From NCBI GenBank assembly GCA_002683775.1, contig NYTT01000093.1, forward strand, positions 1 to 20,537: DNA of 20,537 nucleotides, written 5' to 3'. Below, one piece after another: positions 5,923 through 14,478 of this stretch; positions within the stretch are counted from its first letter, which is position 1; every line of letters starts with the position of its first letter. The translations under genes were made by a program, and so were the position numbers. The DNA is from Flavobacteriales bacterium. Lineage in GTDB: Bacteria; Bacteroidota; Bacteroidia; Flavobacteriales; BACL11. The notes beneath the pieces are model-generated. The model did no database searches and was not told where the DNA came from. It was given only the letters and a program-made list of their open reading frames with translations.

Positions 5923-6926
5923 TGAAGATTAATACACCAATACGAATTGCAATATTCTTGAGTATTGTTATTTTTTCACTTGCTGGATTAACTTATTACT
6001 TTGCAAATAATAATCAAAATCTTTTTATTGCATTATCAGTATTCTTTCTTGCTACTATTGCTTTGATTTATTTTGTTGTTAAACAGTTTTTTCATGAAAA
6101 AATTAAAGTAATTTATAAAAGTATTTATAAGTTTAAGGGGACCTCTAATATTAGAGATTTAGATATTGATAATGTTGAGAGAGAAGCTGAGCAGTGGGCA
6201 GACGCTAAAGAAGAAGAGCTTAATGCTTACAAAAGAGATGAAAATTACAGACGAGAATTTATTGGCAATGTATCACATGAACTCAAAACACCTATTTTTA
6301 ATATCCAGGGTTATATACAGACTTTGTTAGACGGAGGATTAAAAGATGATAATATAAATTTGAAATACCTTCAAAGAACAAATAAAAGTGTTGACAGAAT
6401 GATAAATATTGTTGAGGACTTGGAGGTAATTTCAAGATTAGAAACAGATGAATATCAGCTAGATTTTCAAGCATTTAATATTTTTGAACTCGCAAGCGAA
6501 GTTATTGATGCATTTGAGATGAAGGCTAGCCAAATGAATATAATACTTGAGCTAATAAATGAATCACAGACTGAGCATGTAATTGGAGATAAAGATAAAA
6601 TTCAGCAAGTGCTTATGAATCTTGTAAGTAATTCTATCAAGTATGGTAAAGATGGAGGAAAAACTAGAGTTAGATTTTTCGATATGGAGGCAAACATGTT
6701 AATTGAAATAGCAGATGATGGCATTGGTATAGCTGAAGATTCATTAGATAGACTTTTTGAAAGATTTTATAGAGTTGATAAAAATCGATCTAGAGATATC
6801 GGAGGAACTGGCCTTGGATTAGCTATAGTAAAACATATTTTAGAGGGCCATAATCAAAATATTAATGTGAGAAGTACTGTTGGTGTCGGTTCAACATTTT
6901 CATTTTTCTTAAATAAAGCAGATTAG
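5922..6926 (+). CDS. PhoR-like sensor histidine kinase with minimal sensory region
   Basis: A 334-residue membrane histidine kinase. Two hydrophobic helices (about 7-27 and 33-53) are joined by only a few residues, so there is essentially no periplasmic sensor. Residues 54-110 form a charged, probably helical linker with no obvious PAS domain. The HisKA H-box is FIGNVSHELKTPIF with phosphoacceptor His119. The ATPase domain has the N-box NLVSNSIKYG (233-242), G1 DDGIGI (265-270), F-box-like LFERFYRVDKNRS and G2 GGTGLGLAIVKHI (294-306). E. coli PhoR is longer, with a PAS domain, and also lacks a large periplasmic domain. Signal input here is therefore likely through the membrane or a partner protein (inference). 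Start and stop are firm because of the one-base overlap with the regulator. It converges on the glycosyltransferase with a 10-base gap. Confidence 0.92.
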   Translation: MKINTPIRIAIFLSIVIFSLAGLTYYFANNNQNLFIALSVFFLATIALIYFVVKQFFHEKIKVIYKSIYKFKGTSNIRDLDIDNVEREAEQWADAKEEELNAYKRDENYRREFIGNVSHELKTPIFNIQGYIQTLLDGGLKDDNINLKYLQRTNKSVDRMINIVEDLEVISRLETDEYQLDFQAFNIFELASEVIDAFEMKASQMNIILELINESQTEHVIGDKDKIQQVLMNLVSNSIKYGKDGGKTRVRFFDMEANMLIEIADDGIGIAEDSLDRLFERFYRVDKNRSRDIGGTGLGLAIVKHILEGHNQNINVRSTVGVGSTFSFFLNKAD

Positions 6927-6936
6927 TGATATGATT

Positions 6937-7989
6937 TTAGCTAAATATTCTGAAGAGTTCTTTCCAATCTACTAGATCTTCTTTTTCTAATGTGAATCCA
7001 CTATATGCCTTACATTTTGCAATTCCTTTTTCAAAATCAAATTTTTCTTGATTTTGATAATAACATATATTTTTAGATTCTAATTTTTCAGCAAGGTATT
7101 CTTGTTCTGTTTGTCCAGGTGTTGGAATTAAAAATGCTTTACTACCAAGTTTTTTTAGATCCATTATTGTTGAGTATCCTGATCTACAAATTATAAGTTT
7201 TGATTGAAGAATAGCTTGATTAAGTTCAGTAGCATCTAAATGTGATTTGATTGTGAGGTCACCTATGTTTTTATTTATATTTTGCTCAGGTTTACCCAAC
7301 AAAATTAAAGATTTTTCATGACGATTTCGTAAAGCCTTGGTGAGGCCATTTTCCAATATGGTTCTTTGTGGTTCAGGTCCAGAAACTATTGCGAGAAAAT
7401 CGTATTTCTTCTCTGTTTTTGAAAAGGAAAATCTAGAGTGGTTGCCAATGTATGTTGAGTTCTTAGGAAGATCATTTGGTTTAGATAATCTGCCAGCTAA
7501 GTTATTTTTTTCGTGATCAAATATCCAACAGGCATCAAATTTAGATATGAATGAGTAATTAAAATCGCGAATTTTCTTTTTGAGATAGGGTGCTATTATT
7601 TCTAATTGGTGAGTAATAAAAATGCAAGGTATTTTACTTGAAAATAATCCAAAACGATTATCGGAAATTACTCCGTCAATATTATAATTATTAATGATTT
7701 CATCTAGTTCTTTGGTTTCTGATTTTATATTCCATAACAACTTCGGGATTTGCATTAACATGTTAAATGGCATCGATAAATATTTCGAGTACTTAATATT
7801 ATATCCTTTAAACCTAATAATTTCTAATTTTGGAAACTCTTTGCTTAGTAAGTGAAGAGGCCTGTTGTCGGCTGCAAGTACGACTTCATAGCCATTCTTC
7901 TTAAGTTCTTTAATTATTGGAATACATCGCGTAGCATGTCCAATTCCCCAATCAAGAGGGGCAACTAAGATTCTTTTTTTTGTTTTCAC
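6937..7989 (-). CDS. Glycosyltransferase, GT28/MurG-like two-domain type
   Basis: A 350-residue protein resembling the MJ1255-like group of nucleotide-sugar glycosyltransferases of the GT-B fold. The N-terminal domain opens with RILVAPLDWGIGHATRCIPII (6-26), equivalent to the glycine-rich loop of MurG. The C-terminal domain shows IVSGPEPQRTILE (201-213), ICRSGYSTIMDLKKLG (267-282) and PTPGQTEQEYLAEKL (289-303), the donor-sugar site pattern of GT28 enzymes. It probably acts at the cytoplasmic face on a lipid or polysaccharide acceptor. The sugar and acceptor are unknown. The start appears to be GTG (7989-7987), because the nearby ATG at 7991 is out of frame and hits a stop at once. A weak promoter (TTTG 8027-8024, 22 bases, TATTTTCG 8001-7994) would make the mRNA nearly leaderless. 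It is divergent from trmB. Confidence 0.82.
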   Translation of the reverse strand: MKTKKRILVAPLDWGIGHATRCIPIIKELKKNGYEVVLAADNRPLHLLSKEFPKLEIIRFKGYNIKYSKYLSMPFNMLMQIPKLLWNIKSETKELDEIINNYNIDGVISDNRFGLFSSKIPCIFITHQLEIIAPYLKKKIRDFNYSFISKFDACWIFDHEKNNLAGRLSKPNDLPKNSTYIGNHSRFSFSKTEKKYDFLAIVSGPEPQRTILENGLTKALRNRHEKSLILLGKPEQNINKNIGDLTIKSHLDATELNQAILQSKLIICRSGYSTIMDLKKLGSKAFLIPTPGQTEQEYLAEKLESKNICYYQNQEKFDFEKGIAKCKAYSGFTLEKEDLVDWKELFRIFS

Positions 7990-8013
7990 ATGCCGAAAAT
8001 AGTTAAAACAAAT

Positions 8014-8021
8014 TATTTTTG
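8014..8021 (+). promoter_or_regulatory. -7 promoter element for trmB
   Basis: TATTTTTG is an exact TAnnTTTG match 15 bases before the TTG start at 8037. No convincing -33 TTTG lies at the right distance. It covers the upstream in-frame TTG at 8019, arguing against that codon as the start. Confidence 0.5.
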
Positions 8022-8036
8022 CACAAAAAAATAGTC

Positions 8037-8708
8037 TTGGCTAAAAATAAGTTAAAGAAATTTTCTCAGATGGCATCATTTACTCATGTTGAACAACCTG
8101 AGCTAGAACTTTTGCGCAAAGGGTATCATCTTAGGGGTAATTGGAAGAAAAAGTTCTTCAAAAATAATAATCCTTTAATTATTGAACTAGGGTGTGGTAT
8201 GGGAGAGTATAGTGTTGGTTTAGCTGAAAAATTTCCCAAAAAAAATTTTTTAGGTATTGACATAAAGGGAGCTAGAATGTGGCAAGGAGCCAAAGCTGCA
8301 ATTGATAAGAAGCTTAAAAATGTCGGCTTTCTAAGAATTAGAATTGATTGGATTGAAGAATGTTTTGATAAAAATGAAATTGATGAAATTTGGATTACAT
8401 TTCCTGATCCGCAACTTAAGAAGAGACGGGGAACTAAAAGATTAACTCATCCAGTTTTTCTAAGAAAATATAAGAATATTTTAGCAAATAATGCTCCAAT
8501 TCATTTGAAAACTGACAGTCAATTTTTACATGGTTTTACACTAGGTGTCATTTCAGGTGAAAAACATGTGTTAATTGACAGTACGAATGACTTATACGCA
8601 TCAAAAGTAATAAGAGAGAATATGGATATAAAGACACATTACGAAAAGATGTATTTAGAAAAAGGTATCCCAATAACATACCTTAGATTTCTTTTAAATA
8701 AATATTAA
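8037..8708 (+). CDS. trmB: tRNA (guanine46-N7)-methyltransferase TrmB
   Basis: TrmB transfers a methyl group from S-adenosylmethionine to N7 of G46 in the tRNA variable loop, in the cytoplasm. With the TTG start at 8037 the protein has 223 residues and begins AKNKLKKF after the initiator, which matches the usual (G/A)xKNKLKRF start of flavobacterial TrmB. The in-frame TTG at 8019 would add six residues and lies inside a promoter element. Motifs are the SAM loop IIELGCGMGEY (48-58), GIDIKGARMWQGA (73-85), WITFPDPQLKKRR (119-131, where many other phyla have FPDPWPKKRH) and IHLKTDS (155-161). Mrp follows 47 bases later in the same direction. Function is firm, the start moderately so. Confidence 0.92.
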   Translation: MAKNKLKKFSQMASFTHVEQPELELLRKGYHLRGNWKKKFFKNNNPLIIELGCGMGEYSVGLAEKFPKKNFLGIDIKGARMWQGAKAAIDKKLKNVGFLRIRIDWIEECFDKNEIDEIWITFPDPQLKKRRGTKRLTHPVFLRKYKNILANNAPIHLKTDSQFLHGFTLGVISGEKHVLIDSTNDLYASKVIRENMDIKTHYEKMYLEKGIPITYLRFLLNKY

Positions 8709-8727
8709 ATTTCATTGTCAAAAATAA

Positions 8728-8735
8728 TATCTTTG
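8728..8735 (+). promoter_or_regulatory. -7 promoter element for mrp
   Basis: TATCTTTG is an exact TAnnTTTG match, 20 bases before the ATG at 8756 and in the 47-base trmB-mrp gap. No clear -33 element was found, so read-through from trmB remains possible. Confidence 0.45.
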
Positions 8736-8755
8736 TTTAAGGAAAATAAATTAAA

Positions 8756-9880
8756 ATGAAATTAACTAATGAAGTTGTTCTATCGGCACTTTCTAATATT
8801 ACCTTGCCAAATGAAGGAAAAAATATTGTTGACAGTGGAGCCGTTAAGAATATTCAAATCTTTGGTACTGATGTTGAATTAGATGTTGAGATAAAGGTAC
8901 CAACCTTACAATACAAAAAAAGAGTAGAAGTTGACTGCATTAAAGCAATTCATGATCATGCTTTTGAGAAATCAAAGGTAAAAGTTAACTTAATTATTAA
9001 TGCTTCAGAAATCAAATCGCAGATTAAGGGAGTCCCAATTCCTGGAATTAAAAATATTATAGCGATATCATCTGGAAAAGGAGGAGTAGGAAAATCTACT
9101 GTTTCTGCAAATTTTGCAGTTGGCCTTGTTGATTTGGGCTATAGAGTTGGTGTCATTGATGCTGATATTTACGGACCATCAATGCATATTATGTTTGGCT
9201 TACAGGGACAATCTCCTAAAACTGTTATGGTTGATGGCAAATCAAAAATCAAACCTTTAGTAAGTCATGGAGTTAAGTTACTATCAATTGGTTTTTTTGC
9301 ACAAAGTCAGCAAGCAGTAGTTTGGAGAGGCCCTATGGCATCTAAGGCATTAAACCAATTGCTTTGGGATACTGACTGGGGAGAATTAGATTTTCTAGTC
9401 GTTGATTTGCCTCCTGGTACTGGAGATATTCACTTATCTTTAGTTCAATCTATTCCTTTGACTGGAGCAGTTGTTGTTAGTACGCCACAACATATTGCTT
9501 TGGCTGATGCTAAAAAAGGAGTTAATATGTTTATGATGGATAGTATTAATGTGCCAGTTTTGGGAATAGTAGAGAATATGTCATATTTTACGCCGCGAGA
9601 ATTACCAGAAAATAAATATTATATTTTTGGCAAAGATGGAGCTAAAGTGTTAGCTGAGCAGTTAAAAATTGATTTTCTTGCTCAGATTCCCCTTGTACAA
9701 TCAGTAAGAGAAGCTTCTGATGCAGGTAGGCCTGCTGTATTGCAGGGGGCAACTCCTATTGCCCGTGATTATTTAAACATGACCAAGAAGATTCTATCGT
9801 CTATTAAAAAAAGAAATGCTAATTTTGCACCAACTAAAGCTGTTGAATTAACCAACTCTAAGGGTTGTTCATCAAAATAA
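8756..9880 (+). CDS. Mrp/ApbC-family P-loop ATPase (Fe-S cluster carrier)
   Basis: A 374-residue cytoplasmic ATPase thought to bind and transfer Fe-S clusters to apoproteins. The N-terminal MIP18/DUF59 domain covers about residues 1-90, followed by a linker and the ATPase. The deviant Walker A is ISSGKGGVGKSTVSANFA (105-122), with both signature lysines. DADIYGPSMH, the segment WRGPMASKALNQLL and the Walker B region LDFLVVDLPPGTGDIHL follow. The paired cysteines (CxxC) that in many Mrp/Nbp35 proteins follow the ENM motif are absent: ENMSYFTPRELPENKYYIFG has none. From memory this is the normal form in Flavobacteria, so it is not degeneration. A single late cysteine is in the C-terminal GCSSK. 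A NifU-domain gene starts 11 bases later, giving a compact Fe-S biogenesis pair. Confidence 0.93.
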   Translation: MKLTNEVVLSALSNITLPNEGKNIVDSGAVKNIQIFGTDVELDVEIKVPTLQYKKRVEVDCIKAIHDHAFEKSKVKVNLIINASEIKSQIKGVPIPGIKNIIAISSGKGGVGKSTVSANFAVGLVDLGYRVGVIDADIYGPSMHIMFGLQGQSPKTVMVDGKSKIKPLVSHGVKLLSIGFFAQSQQAVVWRGPMASKALNQLLWDTDWGELDFLVVDLPPGTGDIHLSLVQSIPLTGAVVVSTPQHIALADAKKGVNMFMMDSINVPVLGIVENMSYFTPRELPENKYYIFGKDGAKVLAEQLKIDFLAQIPLVQSVREASDAGRPAVLQGATPIARDYLNMTKKILSSIKKRNANFAPTKAVELTNSKGCSSK

Positions 9881-9891
9881 TTAAACTAACA

Positions 9892-10140
9892 ATGATTACT
9901 GATAAAAAAATTATTGATAAAATTGAAGATGCACTAGCAGAGATCCGCCCTTTTTTAGAAAGTGATGGAGGTGACATTAATTTTATTGAATTATCAGATG
10001 ATTGGATTGTAAAAGTAAAATTAATAGGCGCGTGCAGTAGCTGTAATATTAGTATGATGACATTAAAAAATGGCGTTGAGGTAGTTGTTAAGAAAGCAGT
10101 TCCTGAAGTTAAAGAAGTTGTTGAGATTTCATCATTATAA
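9892..10140 (+). CDS. NifU C-terminal-domain protein (Nfu-type Fe-S scaffold)
   Basis: An 82-residue protein equal in size to a free-standing NifU C-terminal (Nfu) domain. It binds a 4Fe-4S cluster between two subunits and passes it to client enzymes. Visible are IEDALAEIRPFLESDGGDINFIEL near the start, then GACSSCNISMMTLKNGVE, whose CxxC supplies the cluster ligands, and the acidic C-terminus PEVKEVVEI. The ATG at 9892 gives the usual MxTDKKIIDKIEDAL start. An in-frame TTG at 9865 would overlap mrp by 16 bases and add nine residues unlike the family, so it was not used. It sits 11 bases after mrp and is probably cotranscribed with it. The client could include the neighbouring ActB subunit, but that is inference. 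Confidence 0.92.
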   Translation: MITDKKIIDKIEDALAEIRPFLESDGGDINFIELSDDWIVKVKLIGACSSCNISMMTLKNGVEVVVKKAVPEVKEVVEISSL

Positions 10141-10245
10141 GTTAATTAATTATTACAATTCACATTCTTTCACTAGTCTTATTTAGATTTAATATAAATT
10201 GTATTAATTGCAGTATTTTTCTCAAATAAAATGAGATTAAAGTTT

Positions 10246-10253
10246 TAAGTTTG
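10246..10253 (+). promoter_or_regulatory. -7 promoter element for the act operon
   Basis: TAAGTTTG exactly matches TAnnTTTG and ends ten bases before the ATG at 10263. The -33 position has no TTTG. The preceding 105 bases after the NifU stop carry no obvious terminator hairpin, only AT-rich weak inverted repeats. Confidence 0.5.
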
Positions 10254-10262
10254 TGCACGAAA

Positions 10263-11489
10263 ATGAATATTATAAAAGACATGATCCAAACTAAGTATTT
10301 TAAAAAGTATTTCTTACTGACAATATTATTTACCTTCTCCATTAAAGCTTTTTCACAAGAAGATGGCGCTAAAATTTTTAAGCAAAATTGTACTGCATGT
10401 CATGTTCTTGGAGAAACTAAGCTTATTGGCCCAGGCTTAAAAGGAATAACAGAAAAAAGAGATAAGGAATGGTTGAAAAAGTGGATTAATAATTCATCTG
10501 AATTAATAGCTTCTGGTGATGCAGATGCAATTGCAATTTTTGAGGAGTATAACAAAGTTGCAATGACAAATTTTTATTTTTCTGATGAAGAGTTTGAAGC
10601 TTTATTTGCTTATCTAGATGCTCCACCAGTAGAAGAGGCAGTAGTTGCTACTCAAGCACCTGTTATTGCTGAAGAAAAGATGTCTACTTCTACTCAATTG
10701 ATGATAGTAGCTTTAATTCTTTTGATATTTATTTTTATTTTAACATCAGTAAAGAATAGTTTAAAAGAGAGTTTAGGGCAAGAAACAGAATCTGTCACTG
10801 AAGCTGTAAAATCAAATATTCTACTATTTCTTTCAAACACATTCAATAAACTATTTGTTGTTTTATTTCTAGCAATTATTATTCTTAAGTTTGTTTACGA
10901 TGCCATGATGGGTGTTGGTGTTACTACTAATTATCAACCTGAACAGCCAATAGCTTTTTCTCACAAAATTCACGCAGGTGACAATGGGATTGATTGTAAT
11001 TATTGTCATGTTTCTGCAAGAAAATCTAAGCATTCTAGTATACCATCTGCTAATGTTTGTATGAATTGTCATGCAAGTATTGTAGAAGGATCTATAGCTG
11101 GCACTACAGAGCTACAAAAAATATATGATGCAGTAGGTTATGATCCAGATTCTAGAACTTATATAGAAGGTTACGAACAAAAACCAATTGAGTGGGTTAG
11201 AATACATAATCTTCCTGATTTATCTTATTTTAATCATTCACAGCATGTTACAGTAGGCCAGCTTGAGTGTCAAGAATGTCACGGAGCTATTGAGGAAATG
11301 GATGTAGTTAAACAACACTCAGAACTTACTATGGGATGGTGTATTGAATGCCATAGAGAAACAGAAGTAAAAATGGAGGGTAATGATTACTATACAAGCA
11401 TGCATGAAAAAATGAAACAAAAGTATGCTGGAGAAAAAATTACAGTTGATAAAATTGGAGGACTGGAGTGCGGGAAGTGCCACTATTAA
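10263..11489 (+). CDS. actA: Alternative complex III subunit ActA, six CxxCH haem motifs
   Basis: ActA is the multihaem cytochrome c of alternative complex III, taking electrons from quinol oxidation toward cytochrome c or an oxidase at the periplasmic face. With the ATG at 10263 it has 408 residues: a signal/anchor (about 12-31, ending KAFSQ), a mono-haem cytochrome c domain (CTACH, 43-47), an Ala/Pro/Glu-rich linker, two transmembrane helices (about 145-163 and 192-212), then a five-haem domain (CNYCH 245, CMNCH 266, CQECH 336, CIECH 360, CGKCH 403). The first haem domain is additional to the five haems of classical ActA. A TTG at 10251 would lie in the promoter element and was rejected. 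An ATG at 10281 is a real alternative start and keeps the signal peptide. It is the first gene of actABCDEF. Confidence 0.92.
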   Translation: MNIIKDMIQTKYFKKYFLLTILFTFSIKAFSQEDGAKIFKQNCTACHVLGETKLIGPGLKGITEKRDKEWLKKWINNSSELIASGDADAIAIFEEYNKVAMTNFYFSDEEFEALFAYLDAPPVEEAVVATQAPVIAEEKMSTSTQLMIVALILLIFIFILTSVKNSLKESLGQETESVTEAVKSNILLFLSNTFNKLFVVLFLAIIILKFVYDAMMGVGVTTNYQPEQPIAFSHKIHAGDNGIDCNYCHVSARKSKHSSIPSANVCMNCHASIVEGSIAGTTELQKIYDAVGYDPDSRTYIEGYEQKPIEWVRIHNLPDLSYFNHSQHVTVGQLECQECHGAIEEMDVVKQHSELTMGWCIECHRETEVKMEGNDYYTSMHEKMKQKYAGEKITVDKIGGLECGKCHY

Positions 11490-11514
11490 TAAAGAATTAG
11501 ATTTTTTATAAAAG

Positions 11515-14469
11515 ATGACAAAAGCAAAAAAATATTGGAAAGGATTAGCTGAAATAAATAATAATCCTTTAGTTGAAAAGTTAAAGCAAAATGAATTTAC
11601 TGAAGAAATTCCTGTAGATGAATTTTTAGGAGATAAAGAAATATCTGCTACATCAACATCAAGAAGAGATTTTTTGAAATTTTTAGGTTTTAGTACTGCT
11701 GCAGCAACATTAGCGGCTTGTGAGGCTCCTATTATTAAATCAATTCCTTACGTTGTAAAACCAGATGAAATAATTCCAGGTATAGCTAATTATTATGCAA
11801 CTACAATGTATGATGGTCATGACTATGCATCAGTATTAGTTAAAAATAGAGAAGGTAGACCTATTAAAATAGATGCTAACAAATCTGCTCCAAATGCAAG
11901 AGTACAAGCATCTATTCTTTCGCTGTATGATTCTTCAAGATTAAAGAACCCTTTGATCAACAATACTGAATCAGATTGGAATACTGCTGATAGTCAAATT
12001 ATTTCTCAATTAAATAAGATAAAGCAACAAAATGGTAAAATTGCTATTTTAACTTCTACTGTTATTAGCCCATCAACAAAAAAATTAATTCAGAATTTTA
12101 CTTCTTTTTATAAAAATGTATCTCATGTTGAGATGGATTCAATTTCATATGACGGTATGCTAGAAGCAAATCATCTTGCATTTGGTGTACGAGCTTTGCC
12201 TAACTATAGTTTTGACAAGGCTGATGTAGTGGTTTCATTTGGAGCTGATTTTCTTGGAAATTGGTTAAATTGTGATTATGCTAGTGATTATACTAGCAAT
12301 AGAAATCCAGAAAGTGGAGAGATGTCTAAACACTATCAAATTGAATCTGCATTGTCATTGTCAGGTTCTAATGCTGATGAAAGAATACAAATTAAACCTT
12401 CTGAGCAGTCGGGACTATTGACTAATTTATATAATGCACTTAGCGGAAGTAAAGCAGATTCTAGAATTTTAAAAATTGTAGGAGATTTATTATCAAGCAA
12501 AGGAAAATCTATTGTTATTTCTAATAGTAATGATGTTAAAGTACAAACTCTAGTAAACGCAATTAACGATAAATTAGGTAATTATGAAAATACGATTACT
12601 CTAACAAGGCCTTCATATTTGAAACAAGGAAACGACAAAGATGTTGCAACTCTAATCAAAGATATGAATAACGGAAATATTTCAGCACTTTTTACACACA
12701 ATGTTAATCCAGCATACACTTTGCAAGATTCAGTGTCATTTGTTAAGGGCTTATCAAAAGTTTCTTTAAAAGTATCTACTTCTCTTTATAACGATGAGTC
12801 AGCTTCTAAAATGACCTACGTATTGCCTGATCATCATTATTTAGAAAGCTGGGGAGATGCGAATCCATCTCACGGAGAATATACTTTAATGCAACCTACA
12901 ATTGCTCCACTTTTTAATAGCAGGCAGTTTCAAGAAAGTTTAATGGTTTGGATAGGAACATCAGATTATCATAATTATTTACAAAGTTTCTACAAAGATA
13001 TCGACTGGAACAAATCAGTGCATGATGGATATTTCACTAAAAATACCAAAGATTTGAAGGTCTCTTCATTCAAAAGTAAAATAGAATCATTCAATTTGTC
13101 CAAAAATACTCAAATCGAATTTGAGATGTATGAAAAAATATCTATGGGAGATGGAAATCAATCAAATAATCCATGGCTACAAGAATTACCTGACCCAATT
13201 TCTAGAGCGTGTTGGGATAATTACTTAGCAATGTCAGCTCCTACTGCTAGAAAAATAGGTGTTACTAACTGGAATGTTTCAAATGGTGCACTCAACGGTA
13301 GTCTAGTGAATATAACTGTTAATAATAAAACTTACAAAAATGTTCCAGTAATGATTCAACCAGGACAAGCTGTAGATACTGTATCCATGGCAGTTGGTTA
13401 TGGAAGAGAATCAGCTGGAAAATGTGGAAATGGTATTGGATTTAATGCATTTACTCTAGGTAATGGAGATGCAAAAATAGAATTACTTGAAGGAGAGTAC
13501 GAATTCGCAGCTACTCAATTACATCATACTATGATGGGAAGAGAGATTATAAAAGAAACTACTCTTGCTGATTTTATTAAAGATCCTCAATCTGGAAATC
13601 ATAAGGAAACATATTCAACTCATAAAGGGAAACAGCCTGCAGACATGGTTACACTTTGGGATGAGCATGATCACTCAACTGGACATTTTTGGAATATGTC
13701 AATTGATTTGACTTCATGCTTAGGTTGTTCTTCCTGTGTTATTTCTTGTCATGCTGAAAATAATGTTCCAGTTGTTGGTAAAGAAGAGATTAGAAAATCA
13801 AGGGATATGCATTGGTTAAGAATTGATAGATATTTTTCATCTGATATGACAAAGGAATTATCAGCAAAAGAAAAAGTATCTCCAATCGATATGTATTCAG
13901 AAATGGAGGAGCCATCAGTTAATCCAGAAGTAGCTTTTCAGCCTGTTATGTGCCAACATTGTAATCATGCACCATGTGAAACTGTATGTCCAGTTGCCGC
14001 TACATCTCATAGTGCAGAAGGTCTAAATCATATGGCTTATAACAGATGTGTTGGAACAAGATATTGCGCTAACAATTGTCCATATAAAGTTAGAAGATTT
14101 AATTGGTTTCAATATTCTGACAATGATAAGTTTGATTTTAATATGAATGATGATTATGGGAAGATGGTATTAAATCCTGATGTAGTTGTTCGTTCAAGAG
14201 GAGTTATTGAAAAGTGTAGTATGTGTATACAAAAGATACAAAAAGTTAAATTAGATGCAAAAAAATCTGGTAAAAGAGTAAAAGATGAAGATGCTCAAAC
14301 TGCTTGTTCATCTGCTTGCCCTACAAATGCCATAGTCTTTGGAGATGTTAATGATGATAAACATAAAGTTCAGGCACTTAAAAAAGATCCAAGAGCATAC
14401 AAGTTATTAGAACATTTAAATACAGACCCATCTGTATTCTATCAAACAAAAATTAGAAATAAAGCTTAA
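11515..14469 (+). CDS. actB: Alternative complex III subunit ActB, Tat-exported Fe-S/molybdopterin-like protein
   Basis: A 984-residue fusion of a molybdopterin-oxidoreductase-like domain (about 70-690) with a four-cluster ferredoxin domain. In ActB the first part is known to lack the Mo cofactor. A twin-arginine signal SRRDFLKFLGFS (49-60) lies unusually far in, after a 48-residue leader, as in the Tat-variant class. It is followed by TLAAC with Cys69, a lipobox-like site. Cluster ligands are visible in CLGCSSCVISC (735-745), CQHCNHAPCETVCP (813-826), CVGTRYCANNCP (845-856), CSMC (901-904) and CSSACP (931-936), enough for three 4Fe-4S and one 3Fe-4S cluster as in the family. ActB is periplasmic and relays electrons within the complex. 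The gene starts 25 bases after actA and ends 9 bases before actC. Confidence 0.94.
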   Translation: MTKAKKYWKGLAEINNNPLVEKLKQNEFTEEIPVDEFLGDKEISATSTSRRDFLKFLGFSTAAATLAACEAPIIKSIPYVVKPDEIIPGIANYYATTMYDGHDYASVLVKNREGRPIKIDANKSAPNARVQASILSLYDSSRLKNPLINNTESDWNTADSQIISQLNKIKQQNGKIAILTSTVISPSTKKLIQNFTSFYKNVSHVEMDSISYDGMLEANHLAFGVRALPNYSFDKADVVVSFGADFLGNWLNCDYASDYTSNRNPESGEMSKHYQIESALSLSGSNADERIQIKPSEQSGLLTNLYNALSGSKADSRILKIVGDLLSSKGKSIVISNSNDVKVQTLVNAINDKLGNYENTITLTRPSYLKQGNDKDVATLIKDMNNGNISALFTHNVNPAYTLQDSVSFVKGLSKVSLKVSTSLYNDESASKMTYVLPDHHYLESWGDANPSHGEYTLMQPTIAPLFNSRQFQESLMVWIGTSDYHNYLQSFYKDIDWNKSVHDGYFTKNTKDLKVSSFKSKIESFNLSKNTQIEFEMYEKISMGDGNQSNNPWLQELPDPISRACWDNYLAMSAPTARKIGVTNWNVSNGALNGSLVNITVNNKTYKNVPVMIQPGQAVDTVSMAVGYGRESAGKCGNGIGFNAFTLGNGDAKIELLEGEYEFAATQLHHTMMGREIIKETTLADFIKDPQSGNHKETYSTHKGKQPADMVTLWDEHDHSTGHFWNMSIDLTSCLGCSSCVISCHAENNVPVVGKEEIRKSRDMHWLRIDRYFSSDMTKELSAKEKVSPIDMYSEMEEPSVNPEVAFQPVMCQHCNHAPCETVCPVAATSHSAEGLNHMAYNRCVGTRYCANNCPYKVRRFNWFQYSDNDKFDFNMNDDYGKMVLNPDVVVRSRGVIEKCSMCIQKIQKVKLDAKKSGKRVKDEDAQTACSSACPTNAIVFGDVNDDKHKVQALKKDPRAYKLLEHLNTDPSVFYQTKIRNKA

Positions 14470-14478
14470 AACATAATT

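Noticed and set aside
9530..9640. Loss of the CxxC motif in the Mrp ATPase as a sign of decay
   Set aside because: The rest of the protein is intact, and the same ENM-YFTPxELPENKYYIFG form is, from memory, usual in Flavobacteria.
9865..9891. TTG at 9865 as the NifU-domain start
   Set aside because: It would overlap mrp and add residues unlike the family. The ATG at 9892 gives the standard N-terminus.
10251..10262. TTG at 10251 as the actA start
   Set aside because: It is part of the TAAGTTTG promoter element and adds only four residues before a good ATG.
10160..10342. Minus-strand frame of 60 codons over the actA start
   Set aside because: It is antisense to the actA promoter and signal peptide. 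Its residues are low-complexity Lys/Ile/Leu expected from AT-rich DNA.
10869..11072. Minus-strand frame inside actA
   Set aside because: Shadow of the haem-domain coding strand, with no motif and no promoter.
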